Of a stretch of DNA of 64,000 nt, positions 9,524 to 18,859 are shown one piece after another. The notes under the pieces were generated by a model, which saw only the letters and a list, made by a program, of their open reading frames with translations, had not been told where the DNA came from and did no database searches. Where the stretch lies: the NCBI GenBank assembly GCA_000381605.1, contig KB906756.1, positions 62,001 through 126,000 of the forward strand. The letters run 5' to 3'. This DNA comes from Acidobacteriaceae bacterium KBS 89. Lineage in GTDB: Bacteria > Acidobacteriota > Terriglobia > Terriglobales > Acidobacteriaceae. Both the position numbers and the translations under genes were made by a program. The stretch's first letter is position 1, and each line of letters opens with the position of its first letter.

Positions 9524-10656
9524 AGGCTCCAGCGGAGTCCGCAGTTGGCGCAGGCGGGAGGTGGAGAGCTGGTAAGAAGTCCTTCGCGGAAGCGCTGGTA
9601 TTCCGGGCCATTCCAGATCTCGCGGAGACTGTTTTGCGTGGCGTCGCCGAGCGTGAAGCTGCCATATCCCTTCATGCTGAAGGGGGCGATGCAGCATGGC
9701 AGGACGCGGCCGTTGGCGGTGATGTACATCAGGGACCAGGGACGCCGGCAGAGCGACCAGGGACTGTCGGAGCGCTGCATCTTGATGGACTCGCCGGGAT
9801 CGACTGCGCCGGAGGCTGAGAACATGACGCCAAGTTCCTTCGCGATGGATTCGGCTTCGTGAATGAGCGCCTCTTCCCGTTCTGTAGTGTGTTCGAAGAG
9901 AGCAGACTCGGCACGTGCGAGGGATTTGTCGCTCATGGGGTCATCAAAGAAGACGAGACGCTGGAGGTAGACCTCGGTGACGCCGATGGAGTGGGCGAGG
10001 CGGACAAAGTTCGGAAGCTGGTCGACGGTTTCGCGGAGGCCGGTGAGCCAGAGAGAGACGCGGGGCTTGGGAGCGTTGAGCTCACGCTGAAGTTGCGTGA
10101 AGGTTTTGACGTTGGCAACTATCTTGTCGAAGAAGTCCTTGCCGCGGACCATTTGAAAGACCTCGGATTCGGCTGCGTCGAGGGAGACACGGAGCTCGTC
10201 GAGGCCGGCTTCGATGAGGGCGCGACCGTTGGCTTTGGTGAGTAACGTTCCATTGGTGTTGAAGAGGACATAGATGTTGCGGTCCTTCAGATATTTCACT
10301 CGCTGGGCGAGATCTTTCACCAACATTGGCTCGCCGATACCGTGAAGCACGACACGCGCGATGTTGGGATACTGATCGATCAGCGAGGTGAAGAGCTGCC
10401 ATGGCATGTCGGCCTCGGGTTCGAGTTGCTCGTAGGTGCGGGGGCATGTGGTGCAGAGGAGGTTGCAGCGATTGGTGGTCTCGAGATAGAGGCAGACTGG
10501 TTCGTGCTGGACGACGGAGTTCAGTTGCGCTTCGGGCTTCTCGAAGTAGCGGCGCATGCGGTTCTTCTCTTCCTCGGCCTGTTGAGCGGCAGGGTTCAGC
10601 TTGTCTCCTTTTTCGAGGAGATCGTCGGGAGGAATGATGGGAAGGAGTGTGCTCAT
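9520..10656 (-). CDS. Radical SAM protein with SPASM-type C-terminus
   Basis: A 378-residue enzyme. The [4Fe-4S]-SAM motif is CNLLCTTC (CX3CX2C), preceded by YLETTNR. A GIGEP motif and NTNGTLLT follow, as in the partial TIM barrel of the superfamily. The C-terminal 80 residues contain CRRPWSL, VLPCC and CANCG, a SPASM/twitch-type auxiliary cluster arrangement. ATG 10656 overlaps the preceding gene by four bases (ATGA). The position between two glycosyltransferases suggests modification of a sugar or a lipid-linked intermediate rather than a peptide; no small peptide precursor gene was found nearby. The substrate is unknown. Confidence 0.88.
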   Translation of the reverse strand: MSTLLPIIPPDDLLEKGDKLNPAAQQAEEEKNRMRRYFEKPEAQLNSVVQHEPVCLYLETTNRCNLLCTTCPRTYEQLEPEADMPWQLFTSLIDQYPNIARVVLHGIGEPMLVKDLAQRVKYLKDRNIYVLFNTNGTLLTKANGRALIEAGLDELRVSLDAAESEVFQMVRGKDFFDKIVANVKTFTQLQRELNAPKPRVSLWLTGLRETVDQLPNFVRLAHSIGVTEVYLQRLVFFDDPMSDKSLARAESALFEHTTEREEALIHEAESIAKELGVMFSASGAVDPGESIKMQRSDSPWSLCRRPWSLMYITANGRVLPCCIAPFSMKGYGSFTLGDATQNSLREIWNGPEYQRFREGLLTSSPPPACANCGLRWSL

Positions 10657-12092
10657 GGGGTTACGCTCGCTGTGGTGTGTTGGACGAAGAGAATGCGATG
10701 AAGAGGCCAGCGCTTGAGCGTTAATTGGATGAGGAACGCCGCGAAGACGGCAGCATAGAGAATTTCGTTGGCAAGAAACATCTTTGGGCCGGGGTCTGCC
10801 AGCGCCGTGGTGTAGAGGTAGAAGAAGCCGAGCAGATAGGTGAGGACTGGCGGGTTCGGCATGAGGGTGAAAAACGGAACCAGCCAGATGATGTACCAGG
10901 CGTAGTGGGGAGAGAAGAGGAACATCAGAGTCGCAGCCAGCGCGAAGGAAGGTGGGAGGAAGGCGGCCTTTCCCTCGGGTCCGCCTTGCGCCGCGATACG
11001 CCAACACCACCAAAGGATCGCGGCGAAGATGGCGGCACAGAGGACGTAGTAGGCGGTTGGGGTGAGGCTGCGGAGGCCCGAGATTCGCTGCGCTAGTTCG
11101 AGGAGGAAGTAACGGCTCCCGGTAGCCATGCCCTCTTCTTTGACGTAGCCGCTGAGGAAGCCGAAGACCAGAAGCCCGACGCTCGAATAGGCCGCGTAGG
11201 CAAAGGCGATTGTCGCGGCGAGTGTCGCGGGCATCTTGAAATCGCCGCGACGATGGAGCGCTGGGAACAGTATGAGGGGATAGAGCTTGAGGAGGACAGC
11301 TATCGCCAGAAAAAGGCCCGTCAGGACCGGTTGTTTGCGGTAGCGGGCAAGGAGAGCGAGGGTGATGAAGGCCATGGCGGCGGAGTCGAGGTGGCCCGAA
11401 CCTGCGATCTCCCAGATGAGGATGGGGCACCAGGCGTAGAGGAGCGACTGCTCGCGGCGAACGCCCAGGTAGCGGAGGAGAGTGATGAGAGCGTACATCG
11501 TCACGCCTTCGAAGAGGACCATGACGGTCTTCATGAAGGTGATGGTAGGGGAGATCCCGGTGATGAGGTAGAAGAGCGCCTGCGCAGCGGGAGGGTAGAT
11601 GGTGTGGGCGTAGTCGCGGCGGTTGATGTTGTCGAAGGTGTCTTGGTGAGGCGCGCGCAGGAAGGAGAGGACCGCGTCGCCGGGAACGAAGCGGTAGGGG
11701 CTGATGTGGGCGTGCTGGACGATGCCGTCCCAGACATAACGGTAGATGTCGGAGGAGAGATAGGGCTCGGCGAAGAGAACGGCTATGCGACAGGCGATCG
11801 CGACGGCGAGAATGATGGGGAAGGTGAAACGATCGACGGGTTGGGTGAGGATGAGAAATGCCGCCGCGAGGTAGAGGATGCAGGACCAGCCGGAGACTCC
11901 GGAGAAGCCGATGGTGAAGTGGTGGTTGTACTCGCTGACGAGTTGGCGTGAGAGGAAGAAGAGTGCAGTGCCGATGAGGAGCAGCGCGGCGTTCGTCTGC
12001 CAGGGGCGAGCGATAGACCAGTGGAGGCCGCCGGAGCCACCGGGAGCAAGATTGGCTTGCGGGTTCTTTGCTGGATTGGTCACGGCGGTCAT
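10653..12092 (-). CDS. Multi-spanning GT-C mannosyltransferase-like protein (GT87/MptB-like)
   Basis: A 479-residue membrane protein with roughly ten or more hydrophobic helices. The loop after helix three reads SSDIYRYVWDGIVQHAHISP then YRFVP, followed later by HTIYPPAAQALFYL. This is the acidic catalytic loop pattern of polyprenyl-phosphate-mannose-dependent transferases (GT87, MptB-like). It would transfer a sugar from a lipid donor on the periplasmic face, matching the polyprenyl-sugar synthase role guessed for the GT2 in this operon. Its ATG overlaps the stop of the DUF2064 gene and its stop overlaps the radical SAM start. Confidence 0.8.
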   Translation of the reverse strand: MTAVTNPAKNPQANLAPGGSGGLHWSIARPWQTNAALLLIGTALFFLSRQLVSEYNHHFTIGFSGVSGWSCILYLAAAFLILTQPVDRFTFPIILAVAIACRIAVLFAEPYLSSDIYRYVWDGIVQHAHISPYRFVPGDAVLSFLRAPHQDTFDNINRRDYAHTIYPPAAQALFYLITGISPTITFMKTVMVLFEGVTMYALITLLRYLGVRREQSLLYAWCPILIWEIAGSGHLDSAAMAFITLALLARYRKQPVLTGLFLAIAVLLKLYPLILFPALHRRGDFKMPATLAATIAFAYAAYSSVGLLVFGFLSGYVKEEGMATGSRYFLLELAQRISGLRSLTPTAYYVLCAAIFAAILWWCWRIAAQGGPEGKAAFLPPSFALAATLMFLFSPHYAWYIIWLVPFFTLMPNPPVLTYLLGFFYLYTTALADPGPKMFLANEILYAAVFAAFLIQLTLKRWPLHRILFVQHTTASVTP

Positions 12093-12871
12093 CGTCGATC
12101 GCTTCCCTGCTCGTTGAGGATTCGTAGAAAATTACGAGTGTGTTCTGCGGGGTAGCCGGGGATAGTCGCGAAGGTTGGTGGGGTGCCGTGGAGGAGTTCG
12201 GCGGTCAGGATGTCGAGGGTGGCTGCGTCGTCCACGTCGTACCAGAGGGGGAGAACGGTCGTTTCGATTTTTACGGATTTCAGAGCGGCGATCGTTTCGG
12301 CAAAGACGCTGGTGGTGCTCCAGGTGATGTTGGTGAATGGCTCGGTGTGGGCGCGCTTGAGACCGATTAGGTAGTAACCGCCGTCGTGGGCAGGACCGAG
12401 GACAACGCGGTCGCCTGGTCTTTCAAGCTCGGCGACGGCTTGCTCGAATGCAGCGGCAGGGACGGTGGGGGAGTCGGAGTCGATGAGGCAGACGCTGCCG
12501 TAGCCGCAAGCGAAAAGGTCTTGGGCCGTGGCAAGGAGGCGTTCGCCGAAGCCGTCGCAGCGTTGCGGGATGAGGGCGAAGTCTGCAGGGAGGAGGTTGT
12601 CGAAGAGGGCTTCGTCGCCGATGGGGGTGTAGGAGATGATGCCGGCAGCTTTGCCCGATGTAGTGAGTACGGCTATGTTTTCGGCGGTGTCCTGGAGAAA
12701 GCAGATGTTGATGGCCGCGGCCTGATCGAGGGTGAGCGGCGGCGCAAGGCGGGTCTTGACCTTGCCCGAACGCGGCGCCTTTGCCATGACAGCGAGAGCG
12801 CACTGGGTCGCACGCGCGGCGATGGGGTTCGCGGGATTGAGTATCGGATATGGCATCGTGGCAGCAGGCAT
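12089..12871 (-). CDS. DUF2064/TIGR04282-family glycosyltransferase
   Basis: A 260-residue cytosolic GT-A-like protein. ALAVMAKAPRSGKVKTRLAP is the N-terminal nucleotide-binding motif shared with NDP-sugar pyrophosphorylases and the TIGR04282 family. VCLIDSDSPTVPAAAFEQA carries the metal-binding acidic residues, and VVLGPAHDGGYYLIGLK is the family hallmark. Known relatives are annotated near arsenosugar genes, but no arsM-like cysteines are obvious in the neighbouring methyltransferase. ATG 12871 lies 4 bases after the methyltransferase stop; ATG 12856 is an alternative. The upstream in-frame extension to 12970 overlaps the methyltransferase and is rejected. Confidence 0.85.
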   Translation of the reverse strand: MPAATMPYPILNPANPIAARATQCALAVMAKAPRSGKVKTRLAPPLTLDQAAAINICFLQDTAENIAVLTTSGKAAGIISYTPIGDEALFDNLLPADFALIPQRCDGFGERLLATAQDLFACGYGSVCLIDSDSPTVPAAAFEQAVAELERPGDRVVLGPAHDGGYYLIGLKRAHTEPFTNITWSTTSVFAETIAALKSVKIETTVLPLWYDVDDAATLDILTAELLHGTPPTFATIPGYPAEHTRNFLRILNEQGSDRR

Positions 12872-12875
12872 TGAA

Positions 12876-13637
12876 CTAGGCCGCGCTCCAATCGGCAGGC
12901 TGTCGTTCACCCAGAGAGTTGGCGAGGGCGGCGTGGGCTTTTTCGCAGACAGCGTACTGATACCAGCCATCGTACTGTAAATCGACGCCTCCCCAGGACT
13001 GAGAGTGGATGAGAGTGGCGAAGTCAGGGGCTGTCATGACATCGGCCTGACGAGGCTCGCGATATTTTCCAGCGGGTGTGCTGGTCAATTTGGAGAGGAG
13101 CCACATGCAACTAAGCGGTATACGCGTGCGGAAGCCGGAGGTCGGTTCGGCGATGAAACATCGGCCGCCGGGACGCAGGACACGAAAGATCTCGCTGAGG
13201 ACAGCATCTCGATTCGCAACGATGAGGAAGAGCCGAGAGACGACGACGGCATCGATAGAGTTGGAGGGATCGCTGAGAGCGTGGACGTCGCCGTGAGCGA
13301 AGGTGCAGTTCTGGAGGCTGCGGCTGGCCGCGCGGGACTGTGCCCTCGCGATGAGGCGGCGGGAGAGGTCGACGCCGGTGGTGTGGATCTGGGGGTACTC
13401 CTGTGAGAGTCGACAGGCATAGAAGCCGGGGCCGCAGCCAAGCTCAAGAACGTGAGTTCCGGGGGGTGGACCATCGGCAGGAAAGAGAGCCCGGGTGATC
13501 TCCTGGGTGTGGTCGCGGAAGAGGTACTCGCGACAGAGTGCGTAGAACCAGGAACAGCCTTCAAAGAGGCTGTCGGGGGGACGCCCAGAGGGCTGAGGGA
13601 ATGTTCGGCCGTACATTCCGCAGTTGCTTGGCTCCAT
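12876..13637 (-). CDS. Class I SAM-dependent methyltransferase
   Basis: A 253-residue methyltransferase of the Methyltransf_11 type. Motif I is VLELGCGPGFYACRLSQ, with the acidic residue of motif II in TTGVDLSRRLI, then FAHGDVHAL and FRVLRPGGRCFIAEP. It is the first gene of the five-gene minus-strand operon that continues to 8828, so its substrate is likely the same sugar or lipid product. Nothing in the C-terminal part identifies the acceptor. Confidence 0.85.
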   Translation of the reverse strand: MEPSNCGMYGRTFPQPSGRPPDSLFEGCSWFYALCREYLFRDHTQEITRALFPADGPPPGTHVLELGCGPGFYACRLSQEYPQIHTTGVDLSRRLIARAQSRAASRSLQNCTFAHGDVHALSDPSNSIDAVVVSRLFLIVANRDAVLSEIFRVLRPGGRCFIAEPTSGFRTRIPLSCMWLLSKLTSTPAGKYREPRQADVMTAPDFATLIHSQSWGGVDLQYDGWYQYAVCEKAHAALANSLGERQPADWSAA

Positions 13638-13955
13638 TCTTCGCCTTGTAAAGGTTTCAACGTGCGCTTTGGTCGATTTTGGACTGATGTTTCGCTGTGG
13701 TCAGATCGTAGCTGCCTGCGAAATCATAACTTTCACGTTCTTATGGTTTGATGCGCGTTTCACTATCACGATAAGGCTACGGGGAATTCAGACCTGTGGA
13801 TTTTCCTCGTACACCGGCAGTAGGTGTCGGGTGAACTTCTGGCGAAACCTGTGGGGGCTCCCGCTTATCCGGAGGACAAGTGCGCGACACGGAGCAAGGA
13901 GCAGAAGGGCTAACTTCTGTGGTGGAAGGATTGCAGCGACGTTCGACGGACTGGC
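13638..13955. other. Intergenic region between tdh and the glycosylation operon
   Basis: 318 bases. It must hold the promoter of the minus-strand methyltransferase operon and the end of tdh. I see no convincing hairpin terminator, RNA gene or coding sequence; the plus-strand frames here have no ribosome binding site and no recognisable protein features. Confidence 0.5.
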
Positions 13956-14990
13956 CTAGGCTACGTCACTCCAATCGAGAATGACCTTGCCGGAGTTGCC
14001 CGAGCGCATGACGTCGAAGCCCTCTTCGTAGTTGCGCCAGTTCATCCGATGGGTGATTACGCCTGAGATATCGAGTCCGCTTTCGAGCATGACGGTCATC
14101 TTGTACCAGGTCTCGTACATCTCACGCCCGTAGATGCCGCGAATGGTGAGCTGGTTGAAGACGACCTGGTTCCAGTTGATGGAGATGTCCTCCGATGGGA
14201 TGCCGAGCATGGCGATCTTCGCGCCGTGGCTCATGTTGGCGAGCATGTCACGGAAGGCGCTGGGGTTGCCAGACATCTCGAGCCCGACGTCGAAGCCTTC
14301 CTGCATGCCGAGCTGCTGCTGGATCTGCGGCAGTGGTGTGGCTCGCGGGTCGACCGCAAGGGTCACGCCCACCTTTTCGGCCAGCTTGCGGCGGTATTCA
14401 TTGGGATCGGAGATGACGACGTGACGCGCGCCGGCGTGACGGGCGACGGCGGCGGCCATGATGCCAATCGGGCCTGCCCCGGTGACGAGGACGTCTTCGC
14501 CAAGCACCGGGAAGGCAAGCGCCGTGTGGACGGCGTTACCGAGAGGATCGAAGATGGCTGCGATCTCACGAGGCACGCCGGGGCTGTGAATCCAGATGTT
14601 GGACATCGGGAGGACGACATACTCCGCGAAGGCACCGTTGCGGTTTACGCCGACTCCGAGGGTATGGGCGCAGAGATGCCGGCGGCCTGCGAGACAGTTG
14701 CGGCAGCGTCCGCAGACGACGTGGCCTTCGCCGCTGACGAGTTGTCCAATGGGGATGTCGGTAACGTTGGAGCCGGTCGCGACGACCTCGCCGACAAATT
14801 CATGGCCGATAGTGAGGCCCTTCCTGATGGTGGAGCGGGCCCAGGCGTCCCACTCATAGATGTGGAGGTCGGTGCCGCAGATGCCGGTGGCGAGGACTCG
14901 AATCTTAACGTCGTTGATGCCCATCTCAGGCTCGGGAACATCCTCGAGCCACAGGCCGCGTTCTTCGCGGCTCTTTACCAATGCCTTCAC
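13956..14990 (-). CDS. tdh: L-threonine 3-dehydrogenase
   Basis: A zinc-dependent medium-chain dehydrogenase, 344 residues, oxidising threonine to 2-amino-3-ketobutyrate with NAD+. The sequence shows the catalytic zinc site ([21 protein letters not shown]), the four structural-zinc cysteines ([15 protein letters not shown]) and the Rossmann motif [29 protein letters not shown] is characteristic of Tdh. The usual partner kbl is not in the window, so glycine formation needs an unlinked gene, or aminoketobutyrate decays to aminoacetone. Single-gene unit with its own upstream region. Confidence 0.93.
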   Translation of the reverse strand: MKALVKSREERGLWLEDVPEPEMGINDVKIRVLATGICGTDLHIYEWDAWARSTIRKGLTIGHEFVGEVVATGSNVTDIPIGQLVSGEGHVVCGRCRNCLAGRRHLCAHTLGVGVNRNGAFAEYVVLPMSNIWIHSPGVPREIAAIFDPLGNAVHTALAFPVLGEDVLVTGAGPIGIMAAAVARHAGARHVVISDPNEYRRKLAEKVGVTLAVDPRATPLPQIQQQLGMQEGFDVGLEMSGNPSAFRDMLANMSHGAKIAMLGIPSEDISINWNQVVFNQLTIRGIYGREMYETWYKMTVMLESGLDISGVITHRMNWRNYEEGFDVMRSGNSGKVILDWSDVA

Positions 14991-15235
14991 TTAAAGTGCC
15001 TTTCTATTACATAGCTGACTGCGTTATAGGTCGCAGGTTAAGGAATGTAACCCCTATGCGTCATTCTAGTCGTTGGGACGGGGTTGACGCAGTATCGGCG
15101 TAACGGACGTAACTTTTCCAGAGCTTAAAACAGTCAACTCTTACAGTGCCGTTCCTCGCGGTGAACGGGATAATTTATTTCGAATCTCCAGGGCCGGTGC
15201 CTCATCGAACCAATCGGGCGGGCCCGCCCAGGCCA

Positions 15236-15870
15236 AAATTCGCTCAGGAACTCATTTGGGTCGAGCATTCTGTGCAGCACGCGGCGCAGTTTTCCCTCGT
15301 TCATACGGAATTCGGTCGATCTCGAAGAGCTACGAGGGAAAATTATTTGTCTTTGAATACGCCGGCGGCAATAGTTCGGTGGAGTATCTTCCGGCAGAAT
15401 CAAACACAGGAATGTTTGGCGGCAACTCCAACTGGCGCGGTCCAATCTGGATGCCTGTCAATGGCCTAATTTTGCGGGCACTTTATCAGTTCTATCAATT
15501 TTACGGAGACGACTTTAAGGTTGAGTGCCCGACGGGGTCGGGAAATCAGATGACGTTGTTTGAGGTTGCGATTGAGATTAATCGACGGCTGTCCAATATC
15601 TTCCTTCGCGAGAAGAACGGGAAACGCGCGGTTTACGGGGGTATCGCGAAGTTTCAAAACGATCCCTACTGGAAGGACTTGATCCAGTTCCATGAGTATT
15701 TCCATGGTGAGAATGGAGCGGGATTGGGCGCGAGTCATCAGACGGGGTGGACCGGAGTCATTGCGTACCTGATGAAGATGTCGGCGCTGATTACTCCGGA
15801 GGCGGCGTTGTCCACGGAGAGCGCCTATGCGGCCATCCAGGTCGAGCCGGATAAGCCCACCTCTACTTAA
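15236..15870 (+). pseudogene. C-terminal remnant of a GH63/MGH1-like glucosidase, with a short inverted segment
   Basis: From 15304 to 15870 the plus strand encodes the last ~190 residues of an MGH1-like (GH63-type) glycosidase: YGIRSIS, then PAESNTGMFGGNSNWRGPIW, DDFKVECPTGSG and HGENGAGLGASHQTGWTG. Intact family members are several hundred residues longer, and nothing homologous precedes this on the plus strand. The residues that should come just before YGIRS (GKLRRVLHRMLDPNEFLSE) are instead encoded on the minus strand at 15236-15304. So the gene has lost its N-terminal part and suffered a ~70-base inversion. No plausible start or ribosome binding site remains. Confidence 0.8.
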
Positions 15871-16011
15871 TTGGTCTTGGCGGATGTAGGATTGCGGTAC
15901 CGAGCGCTGGTACACTCTGGCAGGACGTAAGCGTCGCGGGTGCCAGTTCCATGCGATGCGTTTCAATGCTTCGGAAGAATACGTTTTCCTGAGAAATGGG
16001 AGGAAGAGTCT

Positions 16012-17589
16012 GTGGCCATCGTTGCGGGAGTTGATTTTGGGACACTGAGCGTACGGGTGACTTTGCTCGACAGCGTGCGCGGGCGACTTGGTACTGCATC
16101 AGCCGAATATCCGCTTGCGCGTAAACGCGACGATCCCGACTATGCGACGCAATCGCACACTGATCAGATGCAGGCTCTGGTTCGCGCGATGCGCCTGGTT
16201 CTCGAGGAGAACAACGTCAACGGGCAGGATGTTGCCTCTATTGCACTCGATACAACTGGTTCGAGTGTGGTCCCGGTTGACGCTGCGATGCAGCCTCTCG
16301 ACGACTACTATCTGTGGTGCGATCACCGCGCACACGAGGAGGCGCGTCAAATCACAGAGCTGGCGCGGACGGAGAACCTCGAGGCTATTCACTGGTGCGG
16401 CGATGTCTACTCGCACGAGTGGGGTTTCGCGAAGCTGCTGCACTGGCTGCGGCACAATCCGGACAAGCGGCAGCGCTTCGCCACTGCGCTGGAGCATTGC
16501 GACATGGTCGCCGCGACTCTTGCCGGCGTTACCGATCCTGCGAGAGTAAAGCGCAGCATCTGCGCCATGGGGCACAAGTGGATGTGGAACCCCAAGTGGG
16601 GCGGCCTGCCTCCGCAGTCATTTCTATCGAAGGTCGATCCTCTGTTTGATGGAATACGCGACAAGATCGGGGGCGAATACCTGACCTCCGACTCCATATC
16701 CGGAACCCTTTCGGCAAAGTGGGCAGTGGAGATGAGCTTGAAGCCCGGGATCCCGATTCCAGTGGGGGCTTTCGACGCTCATTGGGACGCGATTGGAGCG
16801 GGTTGCCGTGAGGGCGATGTGGTCAACGTTGTCGGCACCTCCACGTGCATCATTGCAATGGCGAAAAAGACGGAGCTGGTTCCGGGAGTCTGTGGAGTCG
16901 TTCCTGGCAGCGTACACCCGGCGTATACCGGAATTGAAGCAGGCCTATCGGCGACTGGAGATATCTTCGAAGCCATCGCACGGCGCGCCGGAGTGAATGT
17001 GCGAGAGCTGGCTAAGGGTCTGGAAGATTATCGGCCGGGACAAACCGGGTTGCTGAGGTTGAGTTGGGACAACGGGGACCGGACAGTGCTGGTGAATCCT
17101 GAGCTGGGCGGTGTCACATTTGGCTGGAACTTGTTGCACACTGCGCAGGACGAGCTCTTCGCCGCGATCGAAGGCACGGCCTTTCATACACGCATCATTC
17201 TTGAACGTATGGCCGAACACGGCGTGCCCGTCGAGCGTGTCATCAACGCCGGGGGCATTCCGCAGAGCAACGCCGTGCTCAACCAGATCTATGCGGACGT
17301 GCTCGGAAAGCCGGTGCTGGTGCCGGATGGGACGCCGACCAGTCTTGGTTCGGGCATATTCGCGATGCTGGCCGCGGATGCCTTCAGTACGATCGAAGAG
17401 GCGCAAAAGGCAATCTGCCTTCCCTACCGCAGCTACTCGCCGCAACCAAAATCCGTTGCGTTGTACAACGAGCTGTATCCGCTGTACCGCAAGGCGTACT
17501 TCGCTTTGGGTCGCGTGGATGCTGCGGCGACACCACTGGGCATGGTATTGCCGGAACTCCGCAGAATCGCGGCCTCCGCGCACGCCTGA
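16012..17589 (+). CDS. araB: Ribulokinase
   Basis: A 525-residue FGGY-type carbohydrate kinase. The N-terminal ATPase motif is VAGVDFGTLSVRVTLLDS. The ribulokinase-typical phrases GHKWMWNPKWGGLP, PVGAFDAHWDAIGAGCREGD, VNVVGTSTCIIAM and YTGIEAGLSATGDIFEAIARR follow in order. GTG 16012 is preceded by GGGAGGAAG and gives the expected N-terminus; the frame upstream to 15940 is not family-like. Phosphorylates L- or D-ribulose. No araA or araD lies within the window, so it acts with unlinked pentose genes. Confidence 0.92.
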   Translation: MAIVAGVDFGTLSVRVTLLDSVRGRLGTASAEYPLARKRDDPDYATQSHTDQMQALVRAMRLVLEENNVNGQDVASIALDTTGSSVVPVDAAMQPLDDYYLWCDHRAHEEARQITELARTENLEAIHWCGDVYSHEWGFAKLLHWLRHNPDKRQRFATALEHCDMVAATLAGVTDPARVKRSICAMGHKWMWNPKWGGLPPQSFLSKVDPLFDGIRDKIGGEYLTSDSISGTLSAKWAVEMSLKPGIPIPVGAFDAHWDAIGAGCREGDVVNVVGTSTCIIAMAKKTELVPGVCGVVPGSVHPAYTGIEAGLSATGDIFEAIARRAGVNVRELAKGLEDYRPGQTGLLRLSWDNGDRTVLVNPELGGVTFGWNLLHTAQDELFAAIEGTAFHTRIILERMAEHGVPVERVINAGGIPQSNAVLNQIYADVLGKPVLVPDGTPTSLGSGIFAMLAADAFSTIEEAQKAICLPYRSYSPQPKSVALYNELYPLYRKAYFALGRVDAAATPLGMVLPELRRIAASAHA

Positions 17590-17698
17590 AACGCCCGCTT
17601 CGTTCAGTTCGCGCTCCAGGCTATAAGATAAAAAGATGTGGAATGCCCGGCTGTTTGGGCGTGCCGATGCCACTGCATCCCCTGAATTCCGTCGATAA

Positions 17699-18784
17699 AT
17701 GAGAGCTATGTTCTATCCCACTGATGACCTTCGCATAACCTGGACCAAAGTGGTCCTCCCGCCCGTTTTTCTTGAAGAGGAGCTGCCCATCACTGAGACG
17801 GCCTCAGCGACTGTTTACAAAGCGCGCACTGAGATCGTCGACATCCTCAACGGCAACGACAATCGTTTGCTGGTGGTCGTCGGCCCTTGCTCCATTCACG
17901 ACACCAAGGCAGCACGAGAGTACGCGGAGCTGTTGAAGGGCGCGATCGCCGAGTTCTCAAAGGAACTCTGCCTGGTCATGCGGGTGTACTTCGAAAAGCC
18001 TCGCACAACGCTCGGTTGGAAGGGACTCATCAACGACCCCTATCTCAACGAATCCTTCCAGATCAACGACGGCCTGCGCAAGGCGCGGCATCTGCTGCTT
18101 GATCTTGCTGAAATGGGCGTTCCCGCCGGAACGGAATTTCTCGACATGATCTCGCCGCAGTATGTCTCGAGCCTGGTTAGCTGGGGCGCTATCGGGGCTC
18201 GTACCACCGAGAGCCAAGTGCATCGCGAACTGGTGTCTGGACTCTCCTGCCCAGTCGGTTTCAAGAACGGCACCTCCGGCAATGTTCAGATTGCAATTGA
18301 GGCGATCCTGTCCGCCGGTCAGTCACACAATTTTCTTGGTCACACCAAACACGGCCAGACCGCGATCTTCGTCACCAAAGGCAACCGCGATTGCCACATC
18401 ATCCTGCGCGGCGGACGTCAGACGGTCAACTACGATGCGGCCTCCGTTCAGTCGACGTGCGAACAGATGGAGAAGGCCGGCATCCGGCCACAGGTGATGA
18501 TCGACTGCAGCCATGCCAACAGCAACAAGGACCACACCCGGCAATCGGCCGTATGCCGTAACGTCGCTGAACAGATCGCCGCTGGAGACAATCGCATCAT
18601 CGGTGTGATGCTGGAGAGCAATCTCGTCGCGGGAGCGCAAAAGTTAATCCCGGGCAAAGATCTCGTCTATGGCCAGAGCATCACGGACGCCTGCATCGAC
18701 TGGGATGAGACGAGGATCGCCCTCGAAAGGCTAGCCACTGCCATCCGCTCTACCCGCAGTAGGAACACAATAGTCGCTGGCTGA
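17699..18784 (+). CDS. aroG: 3-deoxy-7-phosphoheptulonate synthase, class I
   Basis: DAHP synthase condenses phosphoenolpyruvate and erythrose 4-phosphate, the first step of aromatic amino-acid synthesis. The 361-residue protein shows LLVVVGPCSIHD, RVYFEKPRTTLGWKGLIND, AIGARTTESQVHRELVSGLS, VGFKNGTSGN and the metal-site segment VMIDCSHANSNKDH, all typical of the AroF/G/H type. The N-terminal extension before residue 50 is of the length that carries feedback regulation in AroFGH. Which amino acid inhibits it cannot be read here. ATG 17708 is an alternative start. Confidence 0.93.
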   Translation: MRAMFYPTDDLRITWTKVVLPPVFLEEELPITETASATVYKARTEIVDILNGNDNRLLVVVGPCSIHDTKAAREYAELLKGAIAEFSKELCLVMRVYFEKPRTTLGWKGLINDPYLNESFQINDGLRKARHLLLDLAEMGVPAGTEFLDMISPQYVSSLVSWGAIGARTTESQVHRELVSGLSCPVGFKNGTSGNVQIAIEAILSAGQSHNFLGHTKHGQTAIFVTKGNRDCHIILRGGRQTVNYDAASVQSTCEQMEKAGIRPQVMIDCSHANSNKDHTRQSAVCRNVAEQIAAGDNRIIGVMLESNLVAGAQKLIPGKDLVYGQSITDACIDWDETRIALERLATAIRSTRSRNTIVAG

Positions 18785-18859
18785 GCGTTATCTCAGCACA
18801 GTACGCTTTCGCCAACTCAGATTGACACGGCAGAGACAACGCACCTCTGGCAGCAAGGA

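Noticed and set aside
12872-12970. Longer N-terminus of the DUF2064 glycosyltransferase
   Set aside because: It would overlap the methyltransferase gene in another frame; the family starts near ATG 12871.
8828-13637. Arsenosugar biosynthesis cluster
   Set aside because: Only the DUF2064 and GT2 genes recall it; the radical SAM has a SPASM C-terminus and the methyltransferase lacks obvious ArsM cysteines.
15940-16011. Longer N-terminus for ribulokinase
   Set aside because: The added residues do not resemble FGGY kinases, while GTG 16012 has an excellent binding site.
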